Shown here piece by piece: positions 46,401 through 58,944 of a stretch of 64,000 nucleotides of DNA. The notes below the pieces were generated by a model. That model was not told where the DNA came from. It ran no database searches and worked only from the letters and a program-made list of their open reading frames with translations. A program made the position numbers and the translations under genes. How positions within the stretch are numbered: the stretch's first letter is position 1; the number at the start of each line of letters is the position of its first letter. The stretch is taken from assembly GCA_947247005.1 (NCBI GenBank), contig OX365953.1, positions 29,696,784 through 29,760,783 of the forward strand, read 5' to 3'. The DNA comes from Spisula solida. Taxonomy: Eukaryota; Mollusca; Bivalvia; Venerida; Mactridae.

Positions 46401-49400
46401 ATATTCAAGGCAGGCGACAACATTGTTCACGAATCTTGACAGGAACACGATGATCAGCAATGTACTTTCATTGAACGATTTCATGGTAGACAAGTTATCT
46501 CCGGACATACGAATAGTGACTATTATTAGAAATAATCAGTGCCAATAACGACAAGCTCGTTTGCTAACCCTAAATTACAAACGAGGAAAATACAATTTGC
46601 TTTCCGAGATATATTTCGTTTATTAGACTTGTAGTTCTATACACGTGTTTTTTATGTTTTCTAAATGAAAAGAAAAAGAACTATATGAATGTCTAGCTAT
46701 GTTAGCTTATTACTAAATCTTGGTATACTGAAAAACATCTATAAATCTGGTTGACTGGCATAATACAGTTTGTTCAAAGGGACCAAGACCAAACTACTGA
46801 TATAAAAGAACAATCTGAATATGCAAAGGCAAGCAGATTAAGTGTTCCACTTTGTACCTTTGGCATACCGAGGTCACATTTAATAAATGGAGTTCCCCCG
46901 AGAAAATTGTTTTCGAGCATGAGCTCATATTTTGTCCCTTTTAGATGCAGAAAAGAATGTGTCATATTTTAACAATTTTAGTCATATTGAATCTCAGGTG
47001 ACCTTTAGAATTGACAGTCCTGAAATAAGCTATCAATGAGTACGGCAAGCAATACTTGTACTTTTACTAACTTATTCTTCCATTGTAACGGACAATTTCT
47101 GTACATAAGAGTACATCACCCTTAACGTACTCAAATGTCGCAGATGAAGGTCTTCCTTGTAAAGATACAACTGCTCTGCTCAGTTCATCTAGCTGTTGAA
47201 CCTCAGCATATTCTAGAACTTTATAGATTAGGTGTATAATTAAGTTGTATTATATTCTATCTGTCTGCGAGTTCACTTTCAAGTAAGTACCATGACAATG
47301 TCATATGCCGTGCTCACCCAGGGGCCTTATTCACAATCATTATACATCTGTAACACAGACTTACATATCAAATTACCAAGATATATATTTCTTACTTCTT
47401 ATATTTTTCTTACTACAGTTTGGCCATTTTAATTAATCATTCGCAATGTGATTCAAACTCGCATCTTTCCTGAATTAAGACTTATTATTGGGAATGCGGT
47501 TTTACTCGTGTAATGGGTCATCTCAGGTCAGAAGCTAGGGCACTAGGCCAACTCAAGGATGACCTTGCGAACACTACACAGTATGTATACAGGTATGTCA
47601 CAACTTTGCCTAAAATGTAGGAAACCTTGGCACAATGTTTGTCTCTGTATACGCTAGAACAAGTTAGATAATGAATATAGTAACATGGAGGTAAAAACAA
47701 GGTCACTAATCGAAAACAAAGAAACACAACGTTAGCACTCTAGCAAAGATTAAAATTGGGTAACATTGAGTTACCAAATTACTAATATTATATCAAATTG
47801 TGCCAACTCTCAATGTCCTCGGGTTGACGCTTTTATGCCATAAAGTCCTCTTGTGTTGTGTTTTCCGATGATCCTCTCGATAACTTAACAATACATCCGG
47901 TACGACCTGCTGACCCAATTATTAGAATTGAACTATTTCATGGCGTTCTTTTGGTGCTCTAGTTTTATCCATGCAGTTCTTATTAAAAAGGACTTAGATC
48001 CAGATAAGTGGGTTGGAAGAGTGCAATATCTTTCGCCAATTCATTACGTGCATTTGTAATGGGTATAGACCAGTTTAAAACAAAAATGCTCGCATATAGC
48101 TTTTAAAGAGACTGACACAGGAAACATTCGTCCCCAGAGCCTTCAAATGCATTCTGCAGCAGTAGTTAACTCTTTGATTATGTTTAATGTTTCTGGTGAC
48201 AAAACTAGACCCATCTATTTTAATTGCTATTTGTGTCCTTCGAATACAAACACAAATGTAAAATAGTAAAATTTGAGACAAATTGATGTGTCTGAAGAAA
48301 AACGATTTCTTGAAATGTGACAAGAAAATGCAAAGAAATTCTTCTTTCTGTTATCCTGAAATTGTCTGATAATTTGTGTTTTCCTTTGCAAATATTACAA
48401 GAAATTAAATGGATATTCAGTGTAAATCCTTTCTTATGGGAAATATTTGCTTTATTACAATGTTTTCTAAATCAGTCTGACATAGGTGTCCCTCATTTAT
48501 AAACAGTACTGTATGTGTAATGTGATTTTATCCTTTCATCACAATTTTCGTTGACAAAACGACGAGTAATACCATTGTTTTCTCTATATCTTAGTAAGGT
48601 TTATACATACTTGATCAGACAATTCCATGCTTCCTGACTTTAGTAGATTTTGTCTAAGTATTCATTTTCTCTTCATTGTTTGCAGAAGGTACATGCTTTC
48701 CGGGAACATTGCTTGCAGAAGGTACAGGCTTTCCGGGAAACTTGACTGATCTCGTAATCAATTAATGATAAAATTACACCAAATACCTTTTAATGCCCAA
48801 AAGTAATAACTCTGGGGAAAAGGCTGAAATGGTCAAAGATTATAAAAGCACAATGGCATTATTCAACTGGTATGACGGTTATTGTATGTCAAAATGACAT
48901 CATATTAAACCGAAAGACGATTTAATAATATTACTATTCCGGAATGGCATAGAGATAACAATTCCTCGTCGTTTTCTAATGGAGCTAACTTTTTCATTTG
49001 ACACATGGGAATTGAACCAGTCTAGAAGAATATCGCCGTTAGGATGATTTCTAACGTACAAGGTGTGGAACTAACAATGAGTTTTGAGATTAATATTTGA
49101 AGACATGTAACCATGGCCGTTATTATTTTGCATTATTGGCAAGGGGACATCGCTGAAAATGGCATAACTTTACACATAACTGACTTGTATCGGAAACTAG
49201 ACAATTATTGTAAATTCGAGTTTATAGCTGATCTGAGCATTTTAAAAGTGCTTATAAATGGTCAAGCTATTACGATTACTTGATGACCGGCGTGTACGTC
49301 GTCTGTTTACAATTTCTCTAGATTTGACATGTAGCATGATACAGATGTACTCTAACATGGAGTAATGGTACTCGAGTAAGCGATTTAGGAACATCGTTCT

Positions 49401-51610
49401 ATGATTGTGTCTCTAAAACAGGAAATACCAATTAGAAACACACATTGTATTATATGAAAATTTACATACCCGAAATTTCCTGCACACCAAAGAGGCACTT
49501 ATGATGTATTGGCATAATATACTTCCTGAGACCAACATAGTGACATTTTGGACCTTTTTAGAGCATGATCGACACTCAATTTGATATCTGTGCTGTAATG
49601 AAGATAAACTGTGCGTAGAAAAGTCTTGCGGAGATTAGCAGACACAGTCTCGCAATGATCATTCTAATTCAAAGTTAGGTAATGGTCGGTTAGCAGCAGA
49701 CAATGTCTGTAGTTTCCGTTCAATTATCAGAATCTATGATCCCGATAAATAAGTTTGATAACATTGCATTACTGTGAAATAATTACTAGCCAACGTGTGT
49801 GATGATCGTCTGCATCTAGTATATGGAGGTAAAAGATATGTTCACCCAACTTGTTGTAAGCAAAGATAAAACATATTAACTACGCTTATTACTGCTAAGG
49901 AGAGGGGTGTATTGTTATGCTAATATCGGGCGGTCGGTCTGTCGGTATGTCTGTAGACCAAATGGTTTCAAATCAAAAACTCAAGAACGGGTGGCACCAG
50001 GATTAACAACCTTTACATGAGTTGGGCATCAACAATTAATTGCCCCTACTGATTTTGAAGTCAGTAAATCACTGTGACATTTAACACGAATACATTTGAT
50101 GTGCTATCACGAAACTTTGGCAATATATTTGTCAATAGAGTCAAGGTCAAGTTCGAAAGTGGTAAAAGAAATACGATGTGTTTGCACCTATATTCGTAAA
50201 ACTGGAGGCAGAATGGAATCTCGGAACTGGGTCACGGGGATCACCAAATAAGCAGCTTTTAAACACTTAAAGACTAGAATTGTGCTTTAATTATAATGAT
50301 TCTTGAGGAATGACCAACAGGCGAGCGTTTTTGGACCCTCTCAGTTTAGAACGATTGACTACAAAACACGGGTTCAATCTTGTTATTTTAAAACTAAAAA
50401 TTAGATATTAGAATTGACTATTTTCACTCTGTCATACACCTGAGTACTGTACCTATTTGTCAGTATCAGTAGCTATATTGTCAACTGCAGTGATTTACTG
50501 CGACTTTGTGTCAAGTGGGTAATGACGAAAAATAACCATTATTGGCTAAAACTTCGTTCTCTCGTTTACGTTAATAATATTAGATGTGAGTATTTCCGTC
50601 GTTATTGGCACTTTTCGTTTAAATATCCCCATTAAACTCAAATGAGGTTTTACCAAAAGTGAGATTAAGAGTATTGGCTGTCGCTTTGGCCATATTAATA
50701 CGTTTGATTGGCCGTCCATGTTGTTCACTGGTTTTAGAGGATGATTGTGTTTCATTCTAACACTGCCTGTATTGTCCTCCATGTAAACGTATACGGATAA
50801 AACATATTTAAATCTGGTTGACTCAACATTAACACTGTTAAAAATGACAATGACCAAAGAACTGATATAACAGAACAATATGAATATGCAAGGTCTAGAT
50901 TACGTGTTCTACTTTGTACCTTTGGCATTTAGAGGTAACATTATATTAAGGGAGTTCATCGACCGCCGCTCCCCCGGGCTGGCAAAATATTGACCGGTGC
51001 ATTACATTAGAGCTTTACTTGGAACATGTCAATATCCTTCGAAAAGGCGAATGTAACATACTAGTGTAAAGCATCTGCTATATACACCCAAGTCCCATAC
51101 CTAATTAACTATATCAGTAGCTATATTTTCAACGACAGTGATTTACTGCGACATTGTACCAGGTGGGTAATGACGGACGATAACCGTTATTCGCTCAAAC
51201 TTCGTCCTCTCGTTGAAGTCAATAATATTAAACAAGAGTACTTCCGGCCTATTGTTTTTGGCACTTTTTGTTTAAATATTCTCATTGAACTCGAATGTGA
51301 TTTTACCAATATTAAGGTTAAGAGTACTGGATTATGTCGCTTTGTCCAGATCAATACGTTTGATTGGTCGTATCTGGTATTCACTGGTTTAGGATTAGGA
51401 TTACGTTTCATTATAACACCGGGGGAGAGCTGGTTTGCTTTTATTTTATGAGAGAATAATTGTCACCGAAGCGTTAATTTGACAGTGTATTCACAATACA
51501 AGCGAAAGACTCCAAGAGAATTAGTATGGACTATTGTGTATCACGAAATTAACTTACCCAGTTTGTTGAAATGTTCACCTATCGGCCAGAGAATTAGTTT
51601 TCTGATTAAT

Positions 51611-52228
51611 ATATGAGCTAGTCTCCAGGAAAACCTGCTATTTTGACAAAACATTTGATTTTGAGATTTTTTATATTCTAAAAAAGTAATCTTAATGGAG
51701 CAAAATGCAAATGAAATTTTGTTAATATCATGATTTTTAAGGAAGTTACAGCTGTTTAGTTGAGGCCCTATTCAGACCCTTTTTGCGTGACGTCGCAAGT
51801 GTCTTTCAAATGTTTTTCGACGTCGTTGTAACAAGTACTTTATAAATACTGCATTTGATCAATTCTTGACGTAAACTGGTCAAAATCGTATCAAGTTTTA
51901 GAATGATGTTTTATGTTTTAAAATATACATCCAAATTGTAAATGTTCACATTTAGAGAAAGCCTACTACTGTTTTAAACAACTAACTCCACATTTTTCTC
52001 AATCAGAGTACTTTTCTGAAATTGGTCACCATAGCAATAAAGTATGTGTTTTCGACATAATTCATAGGAAAGTTTAAAGCTAAGGTATAGTACTATATTG
52101 GTCAATTACTTAAAATAGAATCAATAGATATGCATTTTTCCTTATTTTATAGCTTTATCAAAATCTTGTTACATATAGTAATTACATAATGTCATTATAG
52201 CAGGTTTTCCTGGAGACTGGCTCATATA
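51611..52228. mobile_element. MITE with AGTCTCCAGGAAAACCTGC terminal inverted repeats
   Basis: The left end ATGAGCTAGTCTCCAGGAAA continues with ACCTGCTAT; the right end ATAGCAGGTTTTCCTGGAGA continues with CTGGCTCAT. The inverted repeats are about 35 bases. TAT/ATA flanks suggest a short AT target duplication. Unit 1 reads uninterrupted from TTTTCTGATTCATAG to ATATTACGTGATCC (16038-16064), the empty site. About 615 bases, no long frame. Confidence 0.8.
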
Positions 52229-53194
52229 CATTACGTGATCCATTAAAATTGCTTGTTTATTTACAAAGTTAATGAAAAATGCTTCAAGGACCATGACAGG
52301 GATGCTTCCATCGGGGTCTTGCTTCCATAACACCAAACGTACAGAAACAGAATGACCCGAATGGGTACGTAATGTCATCAAAAGATGTAGTCTCCTAGTA
52401 ACGCTAGTCTACCTACCGTCCTATACCTTTTGTTTAAGAACGAACATACATCTTCAATTACTCATAGAACGGCAGTTATTTTTGAAAATACACACACCTC
52501 TTCAAACGTTAGTACTGAATTTTGGGATTTACCAACTATTCTTGTACACACTTGTCGTTATTATTTATATTATTATGATTAATTGACCTGTTAGAGGTTT
52601 GGTGCGAATATACGATTCCTTCCCTTTCTACTCTTGGAAGTATAATAGTGATCGCCGTCGCCTGGTTGTGACTATACTGTTGCATGACAAGGGTGAGTAT
52701 ATGTAAAAAAGCGTCATAGATATAATAAGTTTCACATTCATTAACAAAGAGTTCGAGTAGCACAATATTGACAAATGCAAATGCTCACAATTCAAAAGGC
52801 GGATCGTAGCCCCCTTGACCAAATAGGGGCGGTTATAAGTAGTTACAGAGGTGGCTAACCTCATCGAGGAGCAGTGACCAATTGTTCTTGGGTAAAATGA
52901 TTTCCAGTATTATTTGCCCACAGGAAATGAACTAAAATGTTCAACACGGCCACGAATACGTCAATCCTTATACTAACGAGTTATCTCTTCAAAGTAAATT
53001 GGCTTTTCTAAATGCTTGCTCTCCATCTTCTTTCATGTTAGCAATGACTGAAACGATCGACGTTACAGCTCTCCCAACACTTAATGATGAATTAACGAGC
53101 CAAACATTCAAAACTATATGACACATCAGTCCTGATTGATAATTTGATGGTATTTATGAACCCACAAAGCGTGTTTGCCTTGTCAATATGTAAA

Positions 53195-54026
53195 TATACT
53201 CAAGGACTTTAAAAACGCCTCACGTCATTCAAAGCCCAATATTGCTCCAAGTATTTATGTTATTGCAATATAATTTTACACGTGTATTAATTGATCTTTC
53301 TTACGTTTAAATCAGTTTAGTCTGTAATAAAATGTCTCGTTATTTTCTGGGAATCCTGCAAGCGCACTCACCCTAAGCAAAAGTGAGGGATTTTCAAAAC
53401 TGGCTAAGGGCGCAATTTTTCCTAATATGCGGAATACCATTCCACTACGAAGTCCTAAAACGAACCTCCTGCTACATGTAATGTTTTCACAATAGGTTCT
53501 ACGCGTATTCAAATTCAACAATAACCTGTCATTTTGTTTTAAACAAGCATAAATAAAGTCATTACAAGAGCATGTCGACGCATTTCACAAACATTCAAAT
53601 TCACCAACTTTTAAGTTTTATTACTAAAATTGGCAATTCAAACTCCTATTCTATTAAACGGGTTTAGAGCGTGTTAAAGTAAACAGCATTCTGAAAACTT
53701 TCAGATGCTTAAATAAAAGGATAGAAAACGACTAACAAGTGTATTCGACGAATTAGTGTACCTACACCTTCATACCAATATGAGCACATTAAGAGTATAA
53801 TGCCTCGCACAGCCTGTTTGGAAAATATCACACTTTTGCCCAGGCTGAGTGCGCTTGCAGAATTCCTAGAAAAAAATGAGACAAACATTTATTAAAAACT
53901 AAACTGAATTACACGTAGGAAAGATCAATTAATACACATGTAAAATTATATTGCAATAAGATAAATACTTTGATTGGTCTTGGACTTTGAATTAGTTGAG
54001 GCATTTTTAAAGTCCTTGAGTGTATA
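53195..54026. mobile_element. Long-arm foldback element with TATA target duplication
   Basis: The left end CTCAAGGACTTTAAAAACGC and right end GCATTTTTAAAGTCCTTGAG start inverted arms of about 185 bases, which also pair AATTGATCTTTC with GAAAGATCAATT and CTGCAAGCGCACTC with GAGTGCGCTTGCAG. TATA lies on both sides (53195-53198, 54023-54026). Units 1 and 2 read AAATATAATATTGCTAG at this point (17044-17060, 45001-45017), the empty site. The central 450 bases have no recognisable protein. Confidence 0.85.
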
Positions 54027-55360
54027 ATATTACTAGAAATATTTCATTTCTAGTTAATAATGTCTGTCAGTGCTGGCGTGACCGTTCTACATGCTGTTAT
54101 TGGCCTACCTTTCCTTCTTTTACCAGGTGGTCTTGTGTTAAGCAACTGTGAGTCATTCTCCATTACACGTCCTTGCCATCTCTTGCGTTTTTTAGAACAT
54201 ACTTGTCGGTAACTTTGTAATTTAGTTTGGCAGGGAGATCATATTCATTTTTGTGTGGAAAACTCAAACATTTCTTGAAATTATATATAAAGGATAGTAT
54301 AGAACGATTGCAATATTCACCGAATGGGTAAGTGGTTCCACAATTATTCATTGAGCCAATATTCTGTGGTTATATTTGATCAACTGCGTCTTCAGTTCAG
54401 TATTAAGTTACGGAATAATTTGCGCGGTGACAATATTCTTCTAGGTTATTGTCTATATTCGGAGAAATATCTCCTGGTTCAGAATAGCATCGTGAAACCC
54501 TCGGATGAACCAACATGTAATGCATTTATATACGTCTAGTGTAATAATGCAGACGATAATACTAGTGTGGCTATATTCATACAATAATTCAACCAACTTG
54601 TGACTAAACGACGCCTCTATGACAAGCTGTGTCAACAATAAGATTAAAATCATCTCGACAAACACCGTTTAAGAAGATTACTGCAATTTTCTCAATTTGA
54701 CAGCGCCAATGGTAAATTACATATGACATGCTGTATTCGTATATATACATATGCCAAATGTATATATACAGCGAGTGATTTAAGCCGTTTTCTGCATTTG
54801 CCAGTCATATACGACACCCAATCGTGACGGAACAAGACCTTCTGGAACAAACCATATCAACCAGACCAGCTCCACACGCAACTGCGTCACGGGGAACATC
54901 ATGTCGCGATATCCTGACGTTATACTAACAGATAATCGGTCGGTCTGTACATATATCCAGGGGACAATATTGTCCACGAATCTAGACAGGAACACAATGA
55001 TCAGCGATGTAATCTAATTGCTAGATTTCATGGTAGACAGATTATCCCCGGACATACGAAAATTAACCATTGTTAGAAATAATTAGCGCCAATAACGACA
55101 AGCGCGTTTGCTAACCCTTAATTACAAATAGAGAAAATACAATTTGCTTTCCTAGATTTATTTCATTTATTAGACTTGTAGTTCTATACATGTACACGTT
55201 TAGACGACCGTCTTTTTAAACAATGCATATGTTTTCTAAATCAAACGAAAAAACAACCAAATGAATGTCTAGCTATGTTAGCTTATTACATGTACTAATT
55301 CTGGGTATACTGATTTAACATCTATCAGTCTGGTTGACTTTGCATCTACAGTTATCTAAA

Positions 55361-55644
55361 TGCAAAGTTAATACTTATATTAGTTGGTTTATGCATGTTT
55401 TAAATCGTCCGTAATTCCGTCATTGTCATTGTCGCCATTTTACATGGTGATGTCTTTTTTATATATCGACATGTATATGTAAAATATAACTTATGTATGA
55501 TTGGTGTGCTGAGCATCGGTTGAATATCAATATGTACTTACACTTATTAAATATATTATTTCAATATATTTACAGACAATTGTTGTTTCTACAATTAGAC
55601 TATATACAAGACCCAGAACTGTGTGATAGGAGTTTGAACTGTGA
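55361..55644. other. Junction segment between units 3 and 4
   Basis: AT-rich sequence with no match noted in the other units. It includes GTCATTGTCATTGTC near 55416, the same word as the 3' tail of the LINE at 57106-58508, so it may hold the tail of another LINE fragment. Confidence 0.35.
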
Positions 55645-58600
55645 CACATATTACAATTTTTAATGCATATCGACCCTTAATTTGAAACCCATGCAGTATT
55701 GAATATAAACTGGGCGTAGTTTCATATATCACATCACTGTTGCCTGTAAAATATGTCTGCGTAATGTGTGGAACTCATGGACGAAAACAATGTCTTGTGG
55801 GGATTAGCAGACAAAATCTCCCCATGATCATTCTAATTCAAAGTTAGGTAATTGTCTGTTTGCAGAAAACAGTGTCTGTAGTTTCCATTCATTTATCCGA
55901 ATATATGATCCCGATAAATAAGTTTGATGATATTGCTGGGTGATGATCGTCTGCATCAAGAATATTGAGGTAATAGGTATGTTCACCCAACTTGTTGTAC
56001 TCAAAGATAAAAAAATAAACTACACCTATTACCGCTTAGGACAGGGGTGTATTGTTATGCTAATGTCGGGCGGTCGGTCTGTCGATATGCCTGTCTGTAG
56101 ACCAAATGATTTCCTATCAATAACTCAAGAACGGTTGGCACCAGAATTATCAACCTTTACATGAGTTTGTCATCAACAGTAAATTGTCCCTATTGATTTT
56201 GAAGTCAGTAAGTCACTGTTACCTTAAACACGAATACATTTGATGTACTATCACGAAACTTGGTCAATATTTTTGTACTTAAAGTCCAGGTCAAGTATGA
56301 AAGTGGTCGAAGAAGTACGATGTGTTTGTTCCTATATTCCAATCATTGTAGGCAGAATGGAATCTCGGAACTGGATCACAGGGATCACCAAATATGCAGC
56401 TTTCAAACACTTAAGGACTAGAATTGTGCTTTAATTATAATGATTCTTGAGCAATGACAAATAGGCGAGCGTTATTGGACCCTCTCCGTTTAGAACGATT
56501 GACTACAAAACGGGTTCAATCTCGTTATTTGAAAACTAAAATATTATAATCTACTATTTTCACTCGGACATACACCTGAGTACTGTACCTTATTATCATT
56601 ATCAGTAGCTATAATGTCAACTGCAGTGATTTACTGCGACTTCGTGTCAAGTGGGTAATGACGAAAAATAACCATTATTGGCTAAAACTTCGTCCTCTCG
56701 TTTAAGAAAATAATACTAGATATGAGTATTTCCGGCCGGTCGTTATTGGCATTTTTCGTTAAAATATCCTCATTAGACTCGAATGTGACTTTTCCAATGT
56801 TGAGGTAAAGAGTAATGGCTGTTACTATGTCCAGATCAATACGTTTGATTGGTCGTCAATGGTGTTCACTGGTTTAAGGATGAACACCTTTCATTAGAAC
56901 ACTTGAGTGAGAGCTGATTTGCTTCTGTTTTATTAGAGAATAATTGTAAATGTTACAGAAACGTTAATTTTCAGACAAATTATTCACAATACAAGTAAAA
57001 GACTCTTACAGAAGTATATGATTCCCTTTCTACTCTTGAAAGTATAAATAGTGATCGCCGTCGTCTTGTTGACTATTTGGTCGAGTGTCCAGCTTGAGCG
57101 CATGTTGCTTTCATAGACTTTCAAAAATGCTTCAACACCATAAATAGACCACTACTATGGCAAACAATCAGAAATGCAGAAATTAAAGGCAAGCTTTACA
57201 AGGCAATCCATGATATGTACAATAACGTAAAATCTTTATTCGATGTAATGGTGAAAAGAGTGATTATTAAGACAGTACAACAGGACTAAAACAAGGGTGC
57301 ATTGCGTCACCAATTTTATTCTGCCTATTTATTGATGAATTTGAAAGATTTCTGAAATCAAAAAAATATACGTGGAATACAATTACACCCAGATATTATT
57401 GAACTGTTCTTACTAATGTTTGCAGACAACATGGCATTATTGGCTGATACAATACATGGTTTACAACTCCAAATAAATGCATTATCTGAATTCTGTAGTC
57501 AATATAAACTAACTGTAAATGAAAAGAAAACAAAAATAGTTGTCTTTAAAAATGGAGGTAAATTAGCAAAAAATGAAAAGTGGTCCTATAGAAACGTAAA
57601 ACTGGAAGTTGTCAATATAATGCATGTAAAAGATTTATGTGCGCAAAATCAAATGCTTGCAATAACTTTGTACTTGGTGAATGTGAAAGATTTCCATTAT
57701 ATATCACTACTTTAAAGCGTTGTATAACGTATTGGTTCAAAATACTTAAAATGAATGAATCTCGATTTGTAAAGAAATGCAATAATATGATGATATTAGA
57801 TGACCAAAATGGAAAACTGAACTGGGTAACATCAATACGTAATGTCCTAAACGCAAATGGTTTCGGATATGTGTGGCAAAATAAAGGTGTGGCAAATTAG
57901 CCAACTTTCATTAAATCATTCATCAAAAGACAACAGGATATATTTTTACAAAAATGGAATGAGAATATTTAGTCGAATACAAAACTTTCTAGTTATATAC
58001 TGTATAAAGACAGTTTTGAATTTGAGAATTACTTACATTAGAAAATTCAGATACGCATATGTAAACTTCAGAACTTCTTGCCATGATCTTGAAATAGAAA
58101 CCGGTCGACATAAAAATATACCTAGACATGACAGAATCTGCAAACTATGTTCCACAAATTCTATTGACACTGAAAACCATTTCTTGTTATGCTGTAGTTT
58201 CTATGACGATATCAGAAGTACATTCATCCCAAACAAATACACACAAAACATCAACGTTCACAAATTACTATACTCATGACATCAAAACAATAACACAGAA
58301 TCAAATCTATAGCAACATATCTAGTACACGCATTTAGTAAACGTAGAAATCATTTGAAACAAATTACATAAGTTTAACAACTGTAATTCTAATATGTATG
58401 TTATATATCACTCCTAACCTGTGCACCGTAAAATGTTTTGTTATGTAATGTACATATGTTGCATGGGCCGGTGGCCTTAAAGCAGAAATAAATAATGTCA
58501 TTGTCATTGCATGCAAAAGAGCGTCATAGAACTTTGGTTTCACATTAATCGCAAAGAGTTCGTGTAGTACAATTTACGTGTCAAACATACATAACTATAT

Positions 58601-58944
58601 GACACATCAGTCCTTAATGATAATTTGATGGTAACAAAACTTGTTTGCCTTTTCAAGATGTTAATATAATATTGCTAGAAATATTTCATTTCTAGTCAAC
58701 AATGTGTGCCAACGTGTCGTACTTAAGTGTCCAGGAACGTCCGGAATGTTTATGTTAGCATCATACTATATGTCCAGTTCATCGTTAGAATGTCCTGTAA
58801 GAGAGATGAACTATCTGTCGTTGTATTCATGGTAGAATTTACATATTTCATATGTTGGATGAAGCTGTCGATAATGCAGTGTTTACTGTTACTACCGCGA
58901 CATCTTCTGAATTTGGCTCTGAATTATTGACCAAAACACTGGGT
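55645..58944. repeat. Downstream unit 4, partial and interrupted by a LINE
   Basis: It begins inside the unit (TTTTTAATGCAT and CATGCAGTATTGAATATAAA, equivalent to about 13142-13190 in unit 1), runs through repeat 'B' and block e, is interrupted by the LINE at 57106-58508, and ends in the g to h region. At about 58935-58950 (CAAAACACTGGGTCG) it joins the start of unit 5. Blocks a to d and i to j are absent. Confidence 0.65.
57106..58508 (+). mobile_element. 5'-truncated non-LTR retrotransposon (LINE), reverse-transcriptase pseudogene
   Basis: The reading starts mid-domain with AFIDFQKCFNTINRPLLWQ (RT motif A, FxDFxK), to a stop at about 57285. A frame change gives TGLKQGCIASPILFCLFIDE (motif B), then FADNMALLADT near 57420 (motif C, normally FADD). 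Further frameshifts lead to a C-terminal cysteine/histidine motif at about 58135-58195, RICKLCSTNSIDTENHFLLC. The 3' end is GAAATAAATAATG followed by the short repeat TCATTGTCATTG. GCATG flanks both ends (57100-57104 and 58509-58513) as a possible target duplication. Longest open frame is 140 codons (57857-58279). It is inactive: missing 5' part, frameshifts and a damaged catalytic motif. Confidence 0.85.

Larger units (their letters stand above)
40075..46775. repeat. Downstream unit 2 (follows RPAIN-B)
   Basis: About 6.7 kb, collinear with unit 1 but shorter: it lacks the LINE of unit 1 and has lost block c and neighbouring sequence near 41010 (unit 1 parts 11195-11725 and 11746-11960 are missing). 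It starts with a large foldback (40083-40328) and carries repeat 'C' nested in repeat 'B' at 42715-43640. Near 45284-45360 a word of about 60 bases with GCGAT(G/T)GATCGGGACGTT is tandemly doubled. No gene is supported; the frames present are not kept in the other units. Confidence 0.75.
46776..55360. repeat. Downstream unit 3
   Basis: The most complete extra copy, about 8.6 kb, with landmark blocks a, b, c, d, e, f, g, i and j in order. Block e is present twice (50440-50780 and 51100-51440), separated by a piece resembling the beginning of a unit (CTTTGTACCTTTGGCAT near 50912). Two MITEs are inserted (51611-52228, 53195-54026). A 32-base word around GCAGAAGGTACATGCTTTCC is doubled at 48683-48745. 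No gene recognised. Confidence 0.75.

Noticed and set aside
53312..53521. 69-codon minus-strand frame
   Set aside because: Located in the arm of the foldback element at 53195-54026; no matching transposase or other family motif.
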